The notes under the pieces were generated by a model. It worked only from the letters and a program-made list of their open reading frames with translations. It was not told where the DNA came from and ran no database searches. A stretch of DNA of 64,000 nucleotides from Myxococcales bacterium (lineage in GTDB: Bacteria > Myxococcota > UBA727 > VGSZ01): assembly GCA_023248635.1 (NCBI GenBank), contig JAHFED010000017.1, positions 1 through 64,000 of the forward strand, read 5' to 3'. Positions 8,787 to 21,527 of this stretch are shown piece by piece. Each line of letters starts with the position of its first letter. Positions within the stretch are counted from its first letter, which is position 1. Position numbers and translations under genes: made by a program.

Positions 8787-11700
8787 ATGCGCTTGCCTGC
8801 CCTTGCTGCCGTCGTCGTCGTCTTCAACGGCTGCGGACTCATCGGTCCCACCAACTCCTTGGATCCCGATGCGCCGCTGGAGACCCAAGCCCGGGCGGCG
8901 ATCTCAGTGTCGGTCGTCGATGTCGACGGCGCCCTGCTCGTCGATGGAGTCACCGTCGACATCGAAGGGGCCGCCGCTGACTTCGTGGCCGGGCTCGACG
9001 ACGACGTCTTCAAGGCGGTCGATCTGGTGCCCGGCGCCTACGCCGTCGTCGTCCGCCATCCCTCTTTCGTGCCCGCCACCCGCGACGTCGAGCTGACCGC
9101 CGGGGTCACCCGCGTGCTGCAGGTGGCGCTGTCGCCCCTCACCGATGCCACAGCGACTGGCGGCACGGTGTCTGGAACGGCGCGCAAAGAGGGGCAGTTG
9201 ATCGAGGAGACCCCTGACCACAGCGGCATCGTCGTCGAAGTTTTGATCGAGGGCGCGAGCACCGGGGTCCGGACCCTCACCAATGGCAGCGGGCGCTACG
9301 ACCTGACCCTGCTGGCGGGCTCCTACTCCCTGTTGTTCACGGCCCCCGATCACGAAGAGCAGATCCTCAGCGACGTCGTCGTCGCCGTCGGCGGCGCCCT
9401 CGAGCTCGATCCCCTCACGCTGACGGTGAACCCAGGATCCATCGATGGCACCGTGCTGCTCGAAGACCTCGATCCCGCCGATGGACTGACACCCTCGCCT
9501 GCTGCGGTCACCATCAGCCTGGTTGGCGGCACGGCGACGACGACGGCCGCAGCCGATGGAACCTTCCTCCTCACGGGGCTCCCGCCGGGGACGCAGGCGC
9601 TGCGCTTCGCGCTCACCGATCACACCGCCGTCGAGGTGCCGGTCGTCGTGCACGCGGGGGCCACGGCCACGCTCGCCGCCGTGACCCTCGTGCGCGATCG
9701 GGGTGTGATCTTCGGCGTCGTCGACGTCACCGGCGCTCCCGATGTCTCCGGCGTGCTGGTCGAGGCCGAGGGGGCAGGGGTGGCCGATGTCACCGGCGTC
9801 GACGGCAGCTTCTCGCTCACCGTGCCTACGGGCACCTATGACGTCACGGCCTCCAAGCTGGGGGCGCGGCGGGCCCGGGCCGATGCCGTCGTCGTCGTCG
9901 CCGGCGCCGTCGTCGACGCCGGCGTCTTGACCCTCGCTCCCAACATCGGCGTCTTGGTCATCAACGATGGCGCTGCGCTCACCAACGATCCCGAGGTCAC
10001 GCTGGTGCTCGATGAATCCGATGCCGTATCGGTGCGCGCCAGCGAAGATCCGACCTTCATCGACGACGAGTTCGTCGAGTATCCCCTCGATGGCCGCGTT
10101 GCCTTCAGCTTGTCCGACGGTGACGGCGACAAGACCATCTTCGTGCAGGTCAGAGACGACGCCGGCGACGTTCGCCAGCTGCAGGGCGACATCGCGCTCG
10201 ACACCACGGCCCCCGCCCTCGAAAGCGTGGTTGTCGACGACGGCGACGGCCTCACCACCAGCTTGTCGATCACGGTGTCGGTGCTGGGCACGGGTGCTGA
10301 TGAGATGGCGGTGGCCACCGATGGCACCATCGACAGCGAGCTCTTTCAGCCCTTCGCGCCGACGTCCATCGCGCTGCTTCCCTCCGACGATGGCGACAAG
10401 ACGGTTTGCGTCGAGCTGCGCGACAGTGCCGACAACCGCGCCGGACCCGTGTGCGTGACGGTCACGCTCGAGACCGCGGTGCCGGTCGCGCCCCGCATGC
10501 TCATCAACGGCGAGAACGTCGACAGCATCACCGTCACGGCCGTCGACGCCGCTGCTCTACGCGTGGTCTTCGTTCCCTTCGGTGGCCCCAACTCCGACGT
10601 GGCGCAGCTCGAGGGCAGCATCGAGTCTCCGGATCCCGACGTCGGCGGCGTCGGCGTCGCCGTCAACGTGCCCTGCGTCGCGGAGGGCGGCCTGGTGGTC
10701 TGCGACGACGACGACGGCGTTCCTGGCATCCTCTTGGATCTCTTCACGACCGTGGCCCCGGGCGATGTGGTGAGACCAAACCTGGTGCTCTTCCGGGCCC
10801 GCGATGAGGCCGGCAATTTGTCAGGCGAAGCCACGTTGCTCGTCGTCATCGACGAGAAGCTGCCGTCGGCGCCGACCCCGACCAACGCCAGCTGCGCGGC
10901 CGGTCCCGGACCCAGCTGCGCGGGCAACCTCTATCTCGCTCGCACGGTGAACTCCGACTCGTTCACCTTGCGCCTGCGCGAGCAAGCCTTCCAGATCGAT
11001 CGCACCTTCACCGAATACCGCGTGGCCCAGACCATCGCCGACGACGTCACGCCCAGTCCCCTGGCTTTTGAGCCCACCGCCAGCGTCGACAACATCGTCT
11101 TTGCGCTGGTGCAGGGAGCGCCCTTGAACGGTTCGCCGGTAACGGCCACCTGCAACCCGCTCTCCTGCTTGAACCACCTCTTCATCGTCGCCGTCGACGC
11201 GGCCGGCAACCAAGGGCCCACGGTGCGCATCGACCTCGTCGAAGACAGCTCCCCCCCCACCCGGCCCCAGCTGGCGCCCCAGGGCGGGCGGCAACGCGGC
11301 AACACGGCCCTGTTGCGCTTGGCCGAGCCCGCGCGGGACAGGAGCGGCGTCGACGACGACGGCGACGCGGTGCGCGCCTACGAGATCAAAGAGGGCATCG
11401 ACGGCTCCTTCGAAGGTGTGCCCGATGGCCAGCCGACCGCTGGCCCCTGGGAGCTGCGCTTGAAGGAGTCAGCAGGCAATGAAGTTTGTGTCCGCGGCGT
11501 CGACAGCGCCGGCAACGTCGGCATCGAGGACTGCATCGACGTCGAGGAGGCCACCATTCGCCACCCCGTGCGCACCGAGCAGGCGGACGGGAAGGTCGCT
11601 CTCGCTGGCGACCTGATGGTGTCGGGCTTCGACGACGCGGTCTTCCTGCACCGGCTCAGCGCCCCCGATCTCACCGACTCCGGCGACCGAATCGTGCTCG

Positions 11701-13568
11701 CCGACGTCGACGCTGGCCGTTTCCTCAGCGCTCACCGCCTGAACCACGCCACCGGCCTCGACGTCGTCGACCTGCTGCTCGACGCCGACGACGGGCCCGA
11801 CCAGATGCAGGTCTTTCTGGGCCTGATCCTCCCCCCGCCGGGCACGCGCCGCTCGATCTGCGGCCGCGGCGGCGACACCGATGGCTTCTCGTTCGCATTC
11901 AAACGGGGCGCCGACATCGTCGTCGCCACCCGCGCCGAGGTGAGCGCGGTGGTCCCGGAGGCGGATCCGGCGGGCTGCGCCAACGTCGGCACCGCCATCG
12001 CCACGCTCAGTGGCGGTCTGTGTGCCGGGACGGCAGTGCGCGTCGACGGCAACGTCGTCGTCTGGTGCGAAGGAGCCGGGATCATCAAGCGCAGCATCGG
12101 CCGCGCCGCAGCAGTCACGCTCTCCGGCGCTGGAGGAGCCGAACGCGCGGGCCTGCTCTTTGGCAACGCGGATGACTTCCAGCAGCCCCTGGTGACGTCG
12201 ACGGCGACCTTCTTCAATTCGGGCGCGACCTTGCGCCGCGTGCCGCACACATCGACCGTCGCGGTCGACACGGGCATCACCACCGCGCGCCTCGAAGACG
12301 CCGAAGGAGACCGCGTGGCCTATATCGACGTCGACAGCGAGGGCGCCGGCTTTGACGTCTTCGTCGTCGACCTGTCCCGCAGTCCGGTCGCCCAGGTCCG
12401 CATCACCAACGACTTCGCGCCAGAAAGCAACGTCACCCTCGACGGCGACCGCGTGGCCTTCGTCGACTTCGGCAGCCTGAACGACGACATCGGCGTGGCC
12501 GACCTCGCCACCGCGCGCTGGTTGGTCGCCAGCCCTGCGACGGAGTTTCAGCCCTGCGTCGGGACCGATCTGGTCGCCTGGGTGGGCTTCGACGACGGCA
12601 TCGCGGTCTTTGTCCAGACCACCCTCGGCAACGCCGTCGTCGAAGGCGTCGTCGCCCGCCTCGACATCGCCGACGCCGCGGCCGCGCCCTTCAGCTTCAT
12701 CGGCGGTGGCGTCCTCGGCCCCGCTCCGGTCAGCGTCGCCGGACGCAACGTGCTCTTGCTGAAAAGGGACGCAATCAATTTCACCTTGCGCGCCGTCGAC
12801 GTCGACGCCGTGCCGCCGACCCCCATCGTGCTCAGCAGCGATCTCAAGCCCATCGACAACACCCGCGACGACGCCACGGCGGCCTACGCGACCAGTCCGG
12901 ACGGGGCTGCGCTGGTCTTCGTCGATTCCGCTGGAGCCGTGCGCTTCGGCCGCCTGCCAACGAGCTCCCCGCTGTCGACGACGACGCTGGCAACCATCGT
13001 CGGGACGGTCCCATCCATCGACACCGAGCTCGTCGGCAACGTCGGCAATACCGTGCTCCAAGTTGGCAACGCTGGGGGCGATCCGCGCACCGCAGGGTCT
13101 GGGGCGTTGAGCTGCATCGGCCACGACGCCGCCGGTGCCGTCGTGACCCCCGCCGCCACCATCAGACGCGGCGGCGTCGACATGAGCACCCAGCGCGCCC
13201 CGGCGCTCGCCGCGGTCGGCGCCGACCTCTATCTCGCCTACCAGGACGGCGGCGCGACGCGCACCCATGTGTGCGAGCTGGACTGCGCAGTGGTGCCGCC
13301 GGTCTGCTTCAACGACGTCGTCCTCGGCGTCGTCGGCGATCGGGCGCCGCGCATCTCGCGAACAGGGCTCGTGGTGTGGGTCACCTTCGCCCGCTCCGCC
13401 TTTGGCGACGTCGCCGTCTACGACATCGTCACCGATCGAGTCACCCTGCTCACCGGCGTCGACGGAGAAGAGGCGCCCCGCGCCGACGTCGACGTCAACG
13501 ACGACCGGGTGGTGTGGGCCGACGGCCGGCTGGGCGACTTCGACATCTGGGAGAGCCGCGCGCCTTGA
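8787..13568 (+). CDS. Giant lipoprotein: carboxypeptidase-regulatory/Ig-like repeats plus C-terminal propeller-like region
   Basis: 1593-residue exported protein. MRLPALAAVVVVF is followed by NGC (Cys16), a plausible lipobox. Residues ~30-400 hold repeated prealbumin-like beta-sandwiches of the carboxypeptidase-regulatory kind (ISVSVVDVDGALLVDGV, GVIFGVVDVTGAPDVSGV, each with a GSF/GRYDL turn). Residues ~430-900 contain Ig-like 'DTTAPALESV' and 'FRARDEAGNLSGE' modules. The last ~600 residues consist of short blades such as GDRVAFVDFGSLNDD and NDDRVVWADGRLGDFD, suggesting a TolB-like beta-propeller. No catalytic motif is seen; a surface or periplasmic binding role is an inference. The start is ATG 8787 with TACCAT at 8776-8781 and no Shine-Dalgarno, so a leaderless mRNA is possible. 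Confidence 0.8.
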   Translation: MRLPALAAVVVVFNGCGLIGPTNSLDPDAPLETQARAAISVSVVDVDGALLVDGVTVDIEGAAADFVAGLDDDVFKAVDLVPGAYAVVVRHPSFVPATRDVELTAGVTRVLQVALSPLTDATATGGTVSGTARKEGQLIEETPDHSGIVVEVLIEGASTGVRTLTNGSGRYDLTLLAGSYSLLFTAPDHEEQILSDVVVAVGGALELDPLTLTVNPGSIDGTVLLEDLDPADGLTPSPAAVTISLVGGTATTTAAADGTFLLTGLPPGTQALRFALTDHTAVEVPVVVHAGATATLAAVTLVRDRGVIFGVVDVTGAPDVSGVLVEAEGAGVADVTGVDGSFSLTVPTGTYDVTASKLGARRARADAVVVVAGAVVDAGVLTLAPNIGVLVINDGAALTNDPEVTLVLDESDAVSVRASEDPTFIDDEFVEYPLDGRVAFSLSDGDGDKTIFVQVRDDAGDVRQLQGDIALDTTAPALESVVVDDGDGLTTSLSITVSVLGTGADEMAVATDGTIDSELFQPFAPTSIALLPSDDGDKTVCVELRDSADNRAGPVCVTVTLETAVPVAPRMLINGENVDSITVTAVDAAALRVVFVPFGGPNSDVAQLEGSIESPDPDVGGVGVAVNVPCVAEGGLVVCDDDDGVPGILLDLFTTVAPGDVVRPNLVLFRARDEAGNLSGEATLLVVIDEKLPSAPTPTNASCAAGPGPSCAGNLYLARTVNSDSFTLRLREQAFQIDRTFTEYRVAQTIADDVTPSPLAFEPTASVDNIVFALVQGAPLNGSPVTATCNPLSCLNHLFIVAVDAAGNQGPTVRIDLVEDSSPPTRPQLAPQGGRQRGNTALLRLAEPARDRSGVDDDGDAVRAYEIKEGIDGSFEGVPDGQPTAGPWELRLKESAGNEVCVRGVDSAGNVGIEDCIDVEEATIRHPVRTEQADGKVALAGDLMVSGFDDAVFLHRLSAPDLTDSGDRIVLADVDAGRFLSAHRLNHATGLDVVDLLLDADDGPDQMQVFLGLILPPPGTRRSICGRGGDTDGFSFAFKRGADIVVATRAEVSAVVPEADPAGCANVGTAIATLSGGLCAGTAVRVDGNVVVWCEGAGIIKRSIGRAAAVTLSGAGGAERAGLLFGNADDFQQPLVTSTATFFNSGATLRRVPHTSTVAVDTGITTARLEDAEGDRVAYIDVDSEGAGFDVFVVDLSRSPVAQVRITNDFAPESNVTLDGDRVAFVDFGSLNDDIGVADLATARWLVASPATEFQPCVGTDLVAWVGFDDGIAVFVQTTLGNAVVEGVVARLDIADAAAAPFSFIGGGVLGPAPVSVAGRNVLLLKRDAINFTLRAVDVDAVPPTPIVLSSDLKPIDNTRDDATAAYATSPDGAALVFVDSAGAVRFGRLPTSSPLSTTTLATIVGTVPSIDTELVGNVGNTVLQVGNAGGDPRTAGSGALSCIGHDAAGAVVTPAATIRRGGVDMSTQRAPALAAVGADLYLAYQDGGATRTHVCELDCAVVPPVCFNDVVLGVVGDRAPRISRTGLVVWVTFARSAFGDVAVYDIVTDRVTLLTGVDGEEAPRADVDVNDDRVVWADGRLGDFDIWESRAP

Positions 13569-13672
13569 GCTGCTGAGGTTTGAGCTGCGCTCACGGTTCA
13601 GCGCAGCGGCATTTCGGACGCCTTTTCTTGACTTCTCCTCGTCGGGGTGACGAATGTCGCCCCAGGTTTTCT

Positions 13673-16648
<2,976 letters not shown>

Positions 16649-17728
16649 TCAGTCGCCGAGGGCGATGCGATCGGGGGCACACATCTCGACGTTGTTCCAG
16701 GCAATGCCCATCACGCTGCCGTCGATGGCGTCGCAGTTGGTGCCGGCGACGCACTCGGTGACCCCTTCAGTGCAGATGTCCAAACAGATGCCCTCGCGGG
16801 TGGCAAAGGCGCCGGTCTGGTCGACGACGAGCATGCCCAGAAAGTTCTCGTTCACCGGGACATAGCCAAAAGACAGGCCGCCCTGGCAGGCCTCGCCTGG
16901 ATCACAGCTGCCCTGCACGGGTCCGCCGCCGGCCTGTTGCACGACGGTGCAGCGCTTGGCGCAAAAGCCCAGCGCGGTCGGGTCGGCGTCGGCGTTGAAG
17001 AGGTTGGCCTGGTAGCAGGCCCGCCCGGTCTCGCACTGCGACGACGAGGTGCAGGGGGCGCCGTCGCTGCCGGTGCCATTGGTCGCGCTCGCAGCGCACA
17101 AGCCGGTCTGCAGGTCGCAACTGGATTCTCCCGAGAGGTCGCCGAAGAAGAGGCTGGTGGCGATGGCCTGCCCCGTCTGCAGCACGCCGCTGCGCACGCA
17201 ATGGCTCAAGTCAGCCCGACACGGAGACACGCAGAAGCCGATGGTGGCGCCAGCGCCGTCGTCGAGAAAACGCGGATCGCACACCCGATCGGCGCCGCAC
17301 TGGGCGCTGGCGGTGCACGGCTTCAAGCAGGTGGCCGCAAAACCATCGGGCGATCCCGACGACGAAAAGAGCTTGAGGATGGTGCCCACCGGACAGGTCG
17401 GTGGCGCCGTCGCGTTGCCGACAAGGGAGCAGTAGCCGACCTCGCCGCCGTTGTTGGGCCGGGTCACGGTCAGTTGGTCCTCCCAAAAGGGCAAGTTCAT
17501 GCCGAGGGTATTGAAGGCGCCGTCGCTGGTGACGATCACGCACTCGAGGCCCTGCTTGCACTGGTTGGTGGGATTGGTCGCGCCGTCGTAGGCGCAGTCG
17601 ACGCCGATGTCGTCGGCGGTGATGACGTCGTCGTCGGGGGGGCCGGCATCGGGATCGTCGGGCGTGAAGCCAGTGGGTGGGCAGGCGGACAACGCGACCA
17701 GTGGAAGCAGGGCAACAGCACAGCGCAT
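16649..17728 (-). CDS. Cys-rich lipoprotein of unknown function
   Basis: 359 residues. Signal MRCAVALLPLVALSAC gives a lipobox at Cys16, followed by an Asp/Pro-rich linker. The mature part has about two dozen cysteines in repeated CxxxxxC modules such as CLKPCTASAQCGADRVCD, CVSPCRADLSHC and CAKRCTVV, with the 'C..D..C....G.C' spacing of disulfide-rich, EGF-like or tryptophan-synthase-like modules common in myxobacterial surface proteins. No enzyme motif is visible. It lies tail to tail with the response regulator: the two stops lie directly next to each other in the palindrome TGATCA. It is transcribed toward that gene, alone on its strand. Confidence 0.75.
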   Translation of the reverse strand: MRCAVALLPLVALSACPPTGFTPDDPDAGPPDDDVITADDIGVDCAYDGATNPTNQCKQGLECVIVTSDGAFNTLGMNLPFWEDQLTVTRPNNGGEVGYCSLVGNATAPPTCPVGTILKLFSSSGSPDGFAATCLKPCTASAQCGADRVCDPRFLDDGAGATIGFCVSPCRADLSHCVRSGVLQTGQAIATSLFFGDLSGESSCDLQTGLCAASATNGTGSDGAPCTSSSQCETGRACYQANLFNADADPTALGFCAKRCTVVQQAGGGPVQGSCDPGEACQGGLSFGYVPVNENFLGMLVVDQTGAFATREGICLDICTEGVTECVAGTNCDAIDGSVMGIAWNNVEMCAPDRIALGD

Positions 17729-17784
17729 GGGCAGAGCTTCGGCGACGGGCGGGCGTTCGGCCAGTCTCCGCCACTCGTGCTGGA

Positions 17785-19182
17785 TCAGGCTTCGGCCGCC
17801 GGGACCGAGGGCGTCTGGCGCAGGGCCTGCTCGTCGGCGAGGCCTTGCAAGATGCTCCGCGCTTCCTGGCGCCGCTCGGGATCGACGAACACCCGCAGCA
17901 AGAGGGCCGGCGTCTTGTACCGCGCGTACAGCGGCGTGTAGTCCTCGAGGGGCACCGGTCCCTGGGTGCTGCTGACGACGTAGATCGGCTTTTTGCTGGC
18001 GTTGTCGAAGTACTTGGACAGCACGCTGCGCGACCGGGTCGCGATGTGGTCGATGCCGGCGCTGGTCAAGCGAAAGAGCAATTCGTCGTGGGATACGCTG
18101 GTGCGCGCCATCTGGTGACCCTCGTTCTGCTCGTCGAGCAAGACAAAGGGACGTCGTTCGATAATGCGGCGGGCCCAGGGGTTCTTCGACTTGCGCAGGG
18201 CCATCATGAGGTCCATGTCATCGAGCTGTGTGTAGCGATCGACGTCGGCGGGCAAGCTGAACTCGCTCTTGCCCGCCTGCCGGCAGGTCTCGAAAAAGCG
18301 GCTCAGCATCTTTTCGAAGATCACCGGCGTGTAGTGTAAATAAACGGTAGCAAACATGTGATAACGAGACAGTAGAAAGTCCTCAAAGGAGAAGATCGCG
18401 CGACTGCGAATTCCCATGAACATCTGACCATCTTGTTCGACGGCGACGACGTTGTCGATGAGCCAGTCAGCATCGAATTTGCCGTAATTAACACCGGAAT
18501 AGAATGAATCACGCTGTAGGTAATCCATGCGATCGGCGTCGCATTCAGAGGATACGATCTGCCGCAGGGCTGGCGCATAGTCGACGCCGGCGTGGCGGAA
18601 GCGCAGCGAGGCTTCCTGCCAGGTGGTGCCGACGATGAGCTCGGCGACGTCTTTGGCCAAGATGCCGTCGCTGTCGTGGAACTGGCTCTCGATGAGCTGG
18701 CCCAAGGAGCTGTCGAGCACGATCTTCAGCGTGTAGTCCTCGTGGGTGGCGCGGCGCGTGACGTCGTCGCCGGCGAAGGATCCGAGGCCCAGCTCGCCCA
18801 CCGCCGGCATCAGCAGCTCGGTGGTGTGGCTCAGGGGTGCGTGCCCCAGATCGTGAAAGAGCATCGCCAGGCGCACCGTCTGGCGAAAACGGGTGCGCAC
18901 GCGCTCGGGCAGCTCGGGGGTGTCACCGCGGACGCGCTCCGACGCCGTCGGCCGGTCGCCCGCAAAGAGGCGGTCGAAGAGGCGAGTGGCGACGTGCATG
19001 GCGCCGAGGCTGTGGGCATAGCGGGTGTGGGTGGCACCGGGAAAAGACAGGTCGGCGAAGCCCAGCTGCTTGATGTTGCGCAGCCGTTGAAAGGAGGGAT
19101 GGTCGACGAGCTTGATCTCGCGTTGGGACACCAACAACGTGCCGTGGATGGGACAGCGGATCTGAATGTGCTCATCGCGCAT
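17785..19182 (-). CDS. HD-domain phosphohydrolase (dNTPase-like)
   Basis: 465 residues. Metal-binding HD residues: His57 in THTRYAHSLG, His110-Asp111 in LFHDLGHAPLSH, and a downstream Asp in SSECDADRMDYLQRDSFYSG. This spacing is typical of the dGTP triphosphohydrolase/SAMHD1-like branch of the superfamily. Family knowledge suggests hydrolysis of dNTPs or other phosphomonoesters in the cytoplasm; the substrate is not determined. The frame is open to an ATG at 19248, but ATG 19182 has AGAGG a few bases upstream and begins directly before the conserved HIQIRCPIHG, so it is preferred. The stretch 18320-18560 encodes FLLSRYHMFATVYLHYTP with rare codons including TTA and CTA, unlike the flanks. Confidence 0.88.
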   Translation of the reverse strand: MRDEHIQIRCPIHGTLLVSQREIKLVDHPSFQRLRNIKQLGFADLSFPGATHTRYAHSLGAMHVATRLFDRLFAGDRPTASERVRGDTPELPERVRTRFRQTVRLAMLFHDLGHAPLSHTTELLMPAVGELGLGSFAGDDVTRRATHEDYTLKIVLDSSLGQLIESQFHDSDGILAKDVAELIVGTTWQEASLRFRHAGVDYAPALRQIVSSECDADRMDYLQRDSFYSGVNYGKFDADWLIDNVVAVEQDGQMFMGIRSRAIFSFEDFLLSRYHMFATVYLHYTPVIFEKMLSRFFETCRQAGKSEFSLPADVDRYTQLDDMDLMMALRKSKNPWARRIIERRPFVLLDEQNEGHQMARTSVSHDELLFRLTSAGIDHIATRSRSVLSKYFDNASKKPIYVVSSTQGPVPLEDYTPLYARYKTPALLLRVFVDPERRQEARSILQGLADEQALRQTPSVPAAEA

Positions 19183-19414
19183 ACACGCCTCTTCCCCCGT
19201 TCCGGCGCGCAGGGCAAAGCCCAGGGGCCGACCGCAAGCCCGCTCCACAGCGCCCGACGAGCACCAGCACCGACGGCCGAAGCCAAACGCTTCTGCGTCG
19301 CTAGACTTCGGCCGTGGTCATCGTCGGCGATCAACAGCACCATCGGGGTGGCACGTCGCCGCGGCAGGGCCGTCGCCGGCGGGGCCTTGCGTCGACGCCG
19401 GGGCGGGTGTCGCC

Positions 19415-21049
19415 GTGTCCTTAGGCCCAACCTTGAGGACGGTGTTCGCCGCATTCCTCGGCCTGGTCATCGTGGTGGCCGCCCTCCTCCTGTGGCCGCG
19501 GCCTGCGGTCGTCGCGCTCGTGCCCGAGCCGATCATCGATCCCCGCATCGAGGCCCAGGACGTCGACGCTGGCGCCTTCGCCGTCGACGAACGCTTCGCT
19601 GCCGCCCTCACCGGGCATCGGGGCCACGTCTATTTCGGCGACCTCGACGACGTTCGCTCCCGCGGGGTGCTGCGGGTGCTGAGCCGCAACAGCGCGAGCG
19701 GCTATTTCCTCTACCGCGGCGTCGAACGGGGCTTCGACTTCGAAGTGGCCCAGCAGTTCGCCGATGGGCTCGGGGTGCGGCTGGAGATGGTGGTGGCCCC
19801 CACGCGCCGCGACCTGATCCCCTGGCTGCTCGAGGGGCGTGGCGACCTCGTCATTGCCGGGATGTCCGTGCAGAGTCCGCGTGCCGACCGGGTGCGCTTC
19901 TCCATCCCCTATCAGCAGGGCCCATGGGTCGTCGTCGTGCCCCGCTCCGGGCCCGCGGCTTTGGACATGCCCAAGCTGAGCTCCACCGACGACCTCGGCA
20001 CGGTGGCCCTGCTGGTGCGACCGTCGTCGTCGGCGTTGGCGCGCCTGCGGGCTTTGGGGGTCCCCGGCGGGCTCACCCTGGTCGCAGCTCTCGAGACCCT
20101 CGAAAGCGAGGACCTCCTCGACGAGATCCGCCTCAAGCACAAGACCGCTGCCGTCGTCGAAGAACGCGTGGCCCGGCTCGAGCTCCTGCACCGCAGCGAT
20201 CTGCAAATCGCCCTGACCCTCGAGGGCGACGACGACGCCGGCATGGCCCTGCGCAAAGAGGACACCGCCCTCGCCGCCGCCGTCGACGCCTTCATCGCCG
20301 CCCACAAGGGCACCCCAGATTGGATCGCCCTCTATCGGCGCTACCACGAGGATCGCCGCACGACGGCAGCGGGGGCCGACGATCGTCGTCGCGCGGACAA
20401 AGAGGGTCGGCTCACGCCCTACGACGAGATCTTTCGCAGCGCCGCCGCTCACGTCGACGTCAAGGGCCCCGGCGCCGACGACGTGCCGCTGGATTGGCGC
20501 TTGCTCGCCGCCGTGGCCGTACAGGAATCGCAGCTCGATCCCCAGGCCGAGAGCGGCTTTGGACCTCTTGGCTTGATGCAGCTCTTGCCCTCGACCGCGA
20601 CGGAGAACGGCTGCGACGATCCCCTCGAGCCCGCCTGCGCCGTGAACGCCGCCGCCCGCTACCTGGCGCGTTTGGCCCGACAGGAATCTGCACCCTGGCG
20701 CGCGCTCCTCCCCCGCAGTGACGTCGCCGGCGTCGTCGATGCCGGCTTCGTGCGCGTGCCCGCCGATCCCACGCGCTCGGTGGCCCTGCAGGACCGGGTC
20801 CGCTTCGCGCTCGCCTCCTACAACGTCGGCGCCGGCCACGTCGACGACGCCCGCGACCTCGCTGCCCAAGAGGGCCTCAATCCCGATCGCTGGTTCGGCC
20901 ACGTCGAACAGGCCCTGCTGCTGCTCGAAAAGCCGCGCTACTACACGACCACCCAACACGGCTACGCCCGGGCCAGTGAAACCGTCGCCTACGTGTCAGA
21001 GATCCAATCCCGCTTCGACGCCTACGTCGCCCTCACCGACCGCAGGTAA
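19415..21049 (+). CDS. mltF: MltF-type membrane-bound lytic murein transglycosylase
   Basis: 544 residues from GTG 19415, which places a signal anchor (TVFAAFLGLVIVVAALLLW) at residues 9-27. The central domain is a periplasmic solute-binding fold (SBP_bac_3): RGVLRVLSRNSASGYFLYRGVERGFDFEVAQQ, then DLVIAGMSVQSPRADRVRFSIPY. The C-terminal SLT domain starts LDWRLLAAVAVQESQLDP with catalytic Glu371, then GPLGLMQLLPSTA and SYNVGAGHV. This order is diagnostic of MltF. It cleaves the glycan strand of peptidoglycan to 1,6-anhydro products; the binding domain in E. coli MltF senses muropeptides. The divergent HD gene begins 232 nt away. The upstream open frame is not conserved. Confidence 0.92.
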   Translation: MSLGPTLRTVFAAFLGLVIVVAALLLWPRPAVVALVPEPIIDPRIEAQDVDAGAFAVDERFAAALTGHRGHVYFGDLDDVRSRGVLRVLSRNSASGYFLYRGVERGFDFEVAQQFADGLGVRLEMVVAPTRRDLIPWLLEGRGDLVIAGMSVQSPRADRVRFSIPYQQGPWVVVVPRSGPAALDMPKLSSTDDLGTVALLVRPSSSALARLRALGVPGGLTLVAALETLESEDLLDEIRLKHKTAAVVEERVARLELLHRSDLQIALTLEGDDDAGMALRKEDTALAAAVDAFIAAHKGTPDWIALYRRYHEDRRTTAAGADDRRRADKEGRLTPYDEIFRSAAAHVDVKGPGADDVPLDWRLLAAVAVQESQLDPQAESGFGPLGLMQLLPSTATENGCDDPLEPACAVNAAARYLARLARQESAPWRALLPRSDVAGVVDAGFVRVPADPTRSVALQDRVRFALASYNVGAGHVDDARDLAAQEGLNPDRWFGHVEQALLLLEKPRYYTTTQHGYARASETVAYVSEIQSRFDAYVALTDRR

Positions 21050-21092
21050 CCCGGTTTGGATGCGCAGGTTGGAACCCGCTTGTGCCAAGCAA

Positions 21093-21122
21093 ATTGGCCG
21101 CCCGGCCTGAGGGCAGAGAATT
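21093..21122. repeat. Inverted repeat copy 1 (30 nt), GGCCGCCCGGCC core
   Basis: Contains the palindrome GGCCGCCCGGCC (21096-21107) followed by TGAGGGCAGAGAATT. Its exact reverse complement, 30 of 30 bases, is at 27560-27589. It sits 30 nt upstream of the small lipoprotein start. TTGGCC (21094) and AGAATT (21117) are 17 nt apart, so this copy could also act as a promoter. Confidence 0.8.
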
Positions 21123-21152
21123 CATGGGAGCTTTCAGACCGCGGAGGTGTCC

Positions 21153-21353
21153 ATGAGCCGATTCGTCGTCACGCTTTGTTTCCTGAGCCTCTTCTGCGTC
21201 GCGGCCTGCGACCCGTCGCAACAGGACGGGGAAGGTCAAGACGGGCAACAGGACGAGCAAGGCCAAGATGGCGCGGGCATCGCGGCGGATCCCAACACCA
21301 CCACCGCCGACTTCGACAGCTTCACGGCCTTTCAAGACGCGCCAGCGCCTTGA
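21153..21353 (+). CDS. Small lipoprotein
   Basis: 66-residue lipoprotein: MSRFVVTLCFLSLFCVAAC gives a canonical lipobox (VAAC, Cys19 or so). The ~47-residue mature part is acidic and Gln/Gly/Asp-rich (EGQDGQQDEQGQDGAG), hence disordered. GGAGG lies five bases before the ATG at 21153; a GTG two codons earlier (21147) overlaps the Shine-Dalgarno and is unlikely. It is the first gene of the block bounded by the 30-nt inverted repeats. Function unknown. Confidence 0.75.
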   Translation: MSRFVVTLCFLSLFCVAACDPSQQDGEGQDGQQDEQGQDGAGIAADPNTTTADFDSFTAFQDAPAP

Positions 21354-21527
21354 ACATCAAAACTTCAACGCGCAACCCACTTTGGCTCCCGCCTCGACCG
21401 TTCCCAGCAGCCCATCCTGTACACGGCGACCAGGGAGTAGCCGCGCGTCCCGAGGACTTGCGGACCATCATCGACGACGGAATGTTCGCCTGCCTTCCAC
21501 CGTCGCGATGATCGCCGAGGTCTTTCC

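Noticed and set aside
21094-21122. Sigma-54 promoter in the 30-nt repeat
   Set aside because: TTGGCC is not followed by the TTGC box at the fixed distance, and the palindrome explains the sequence better.
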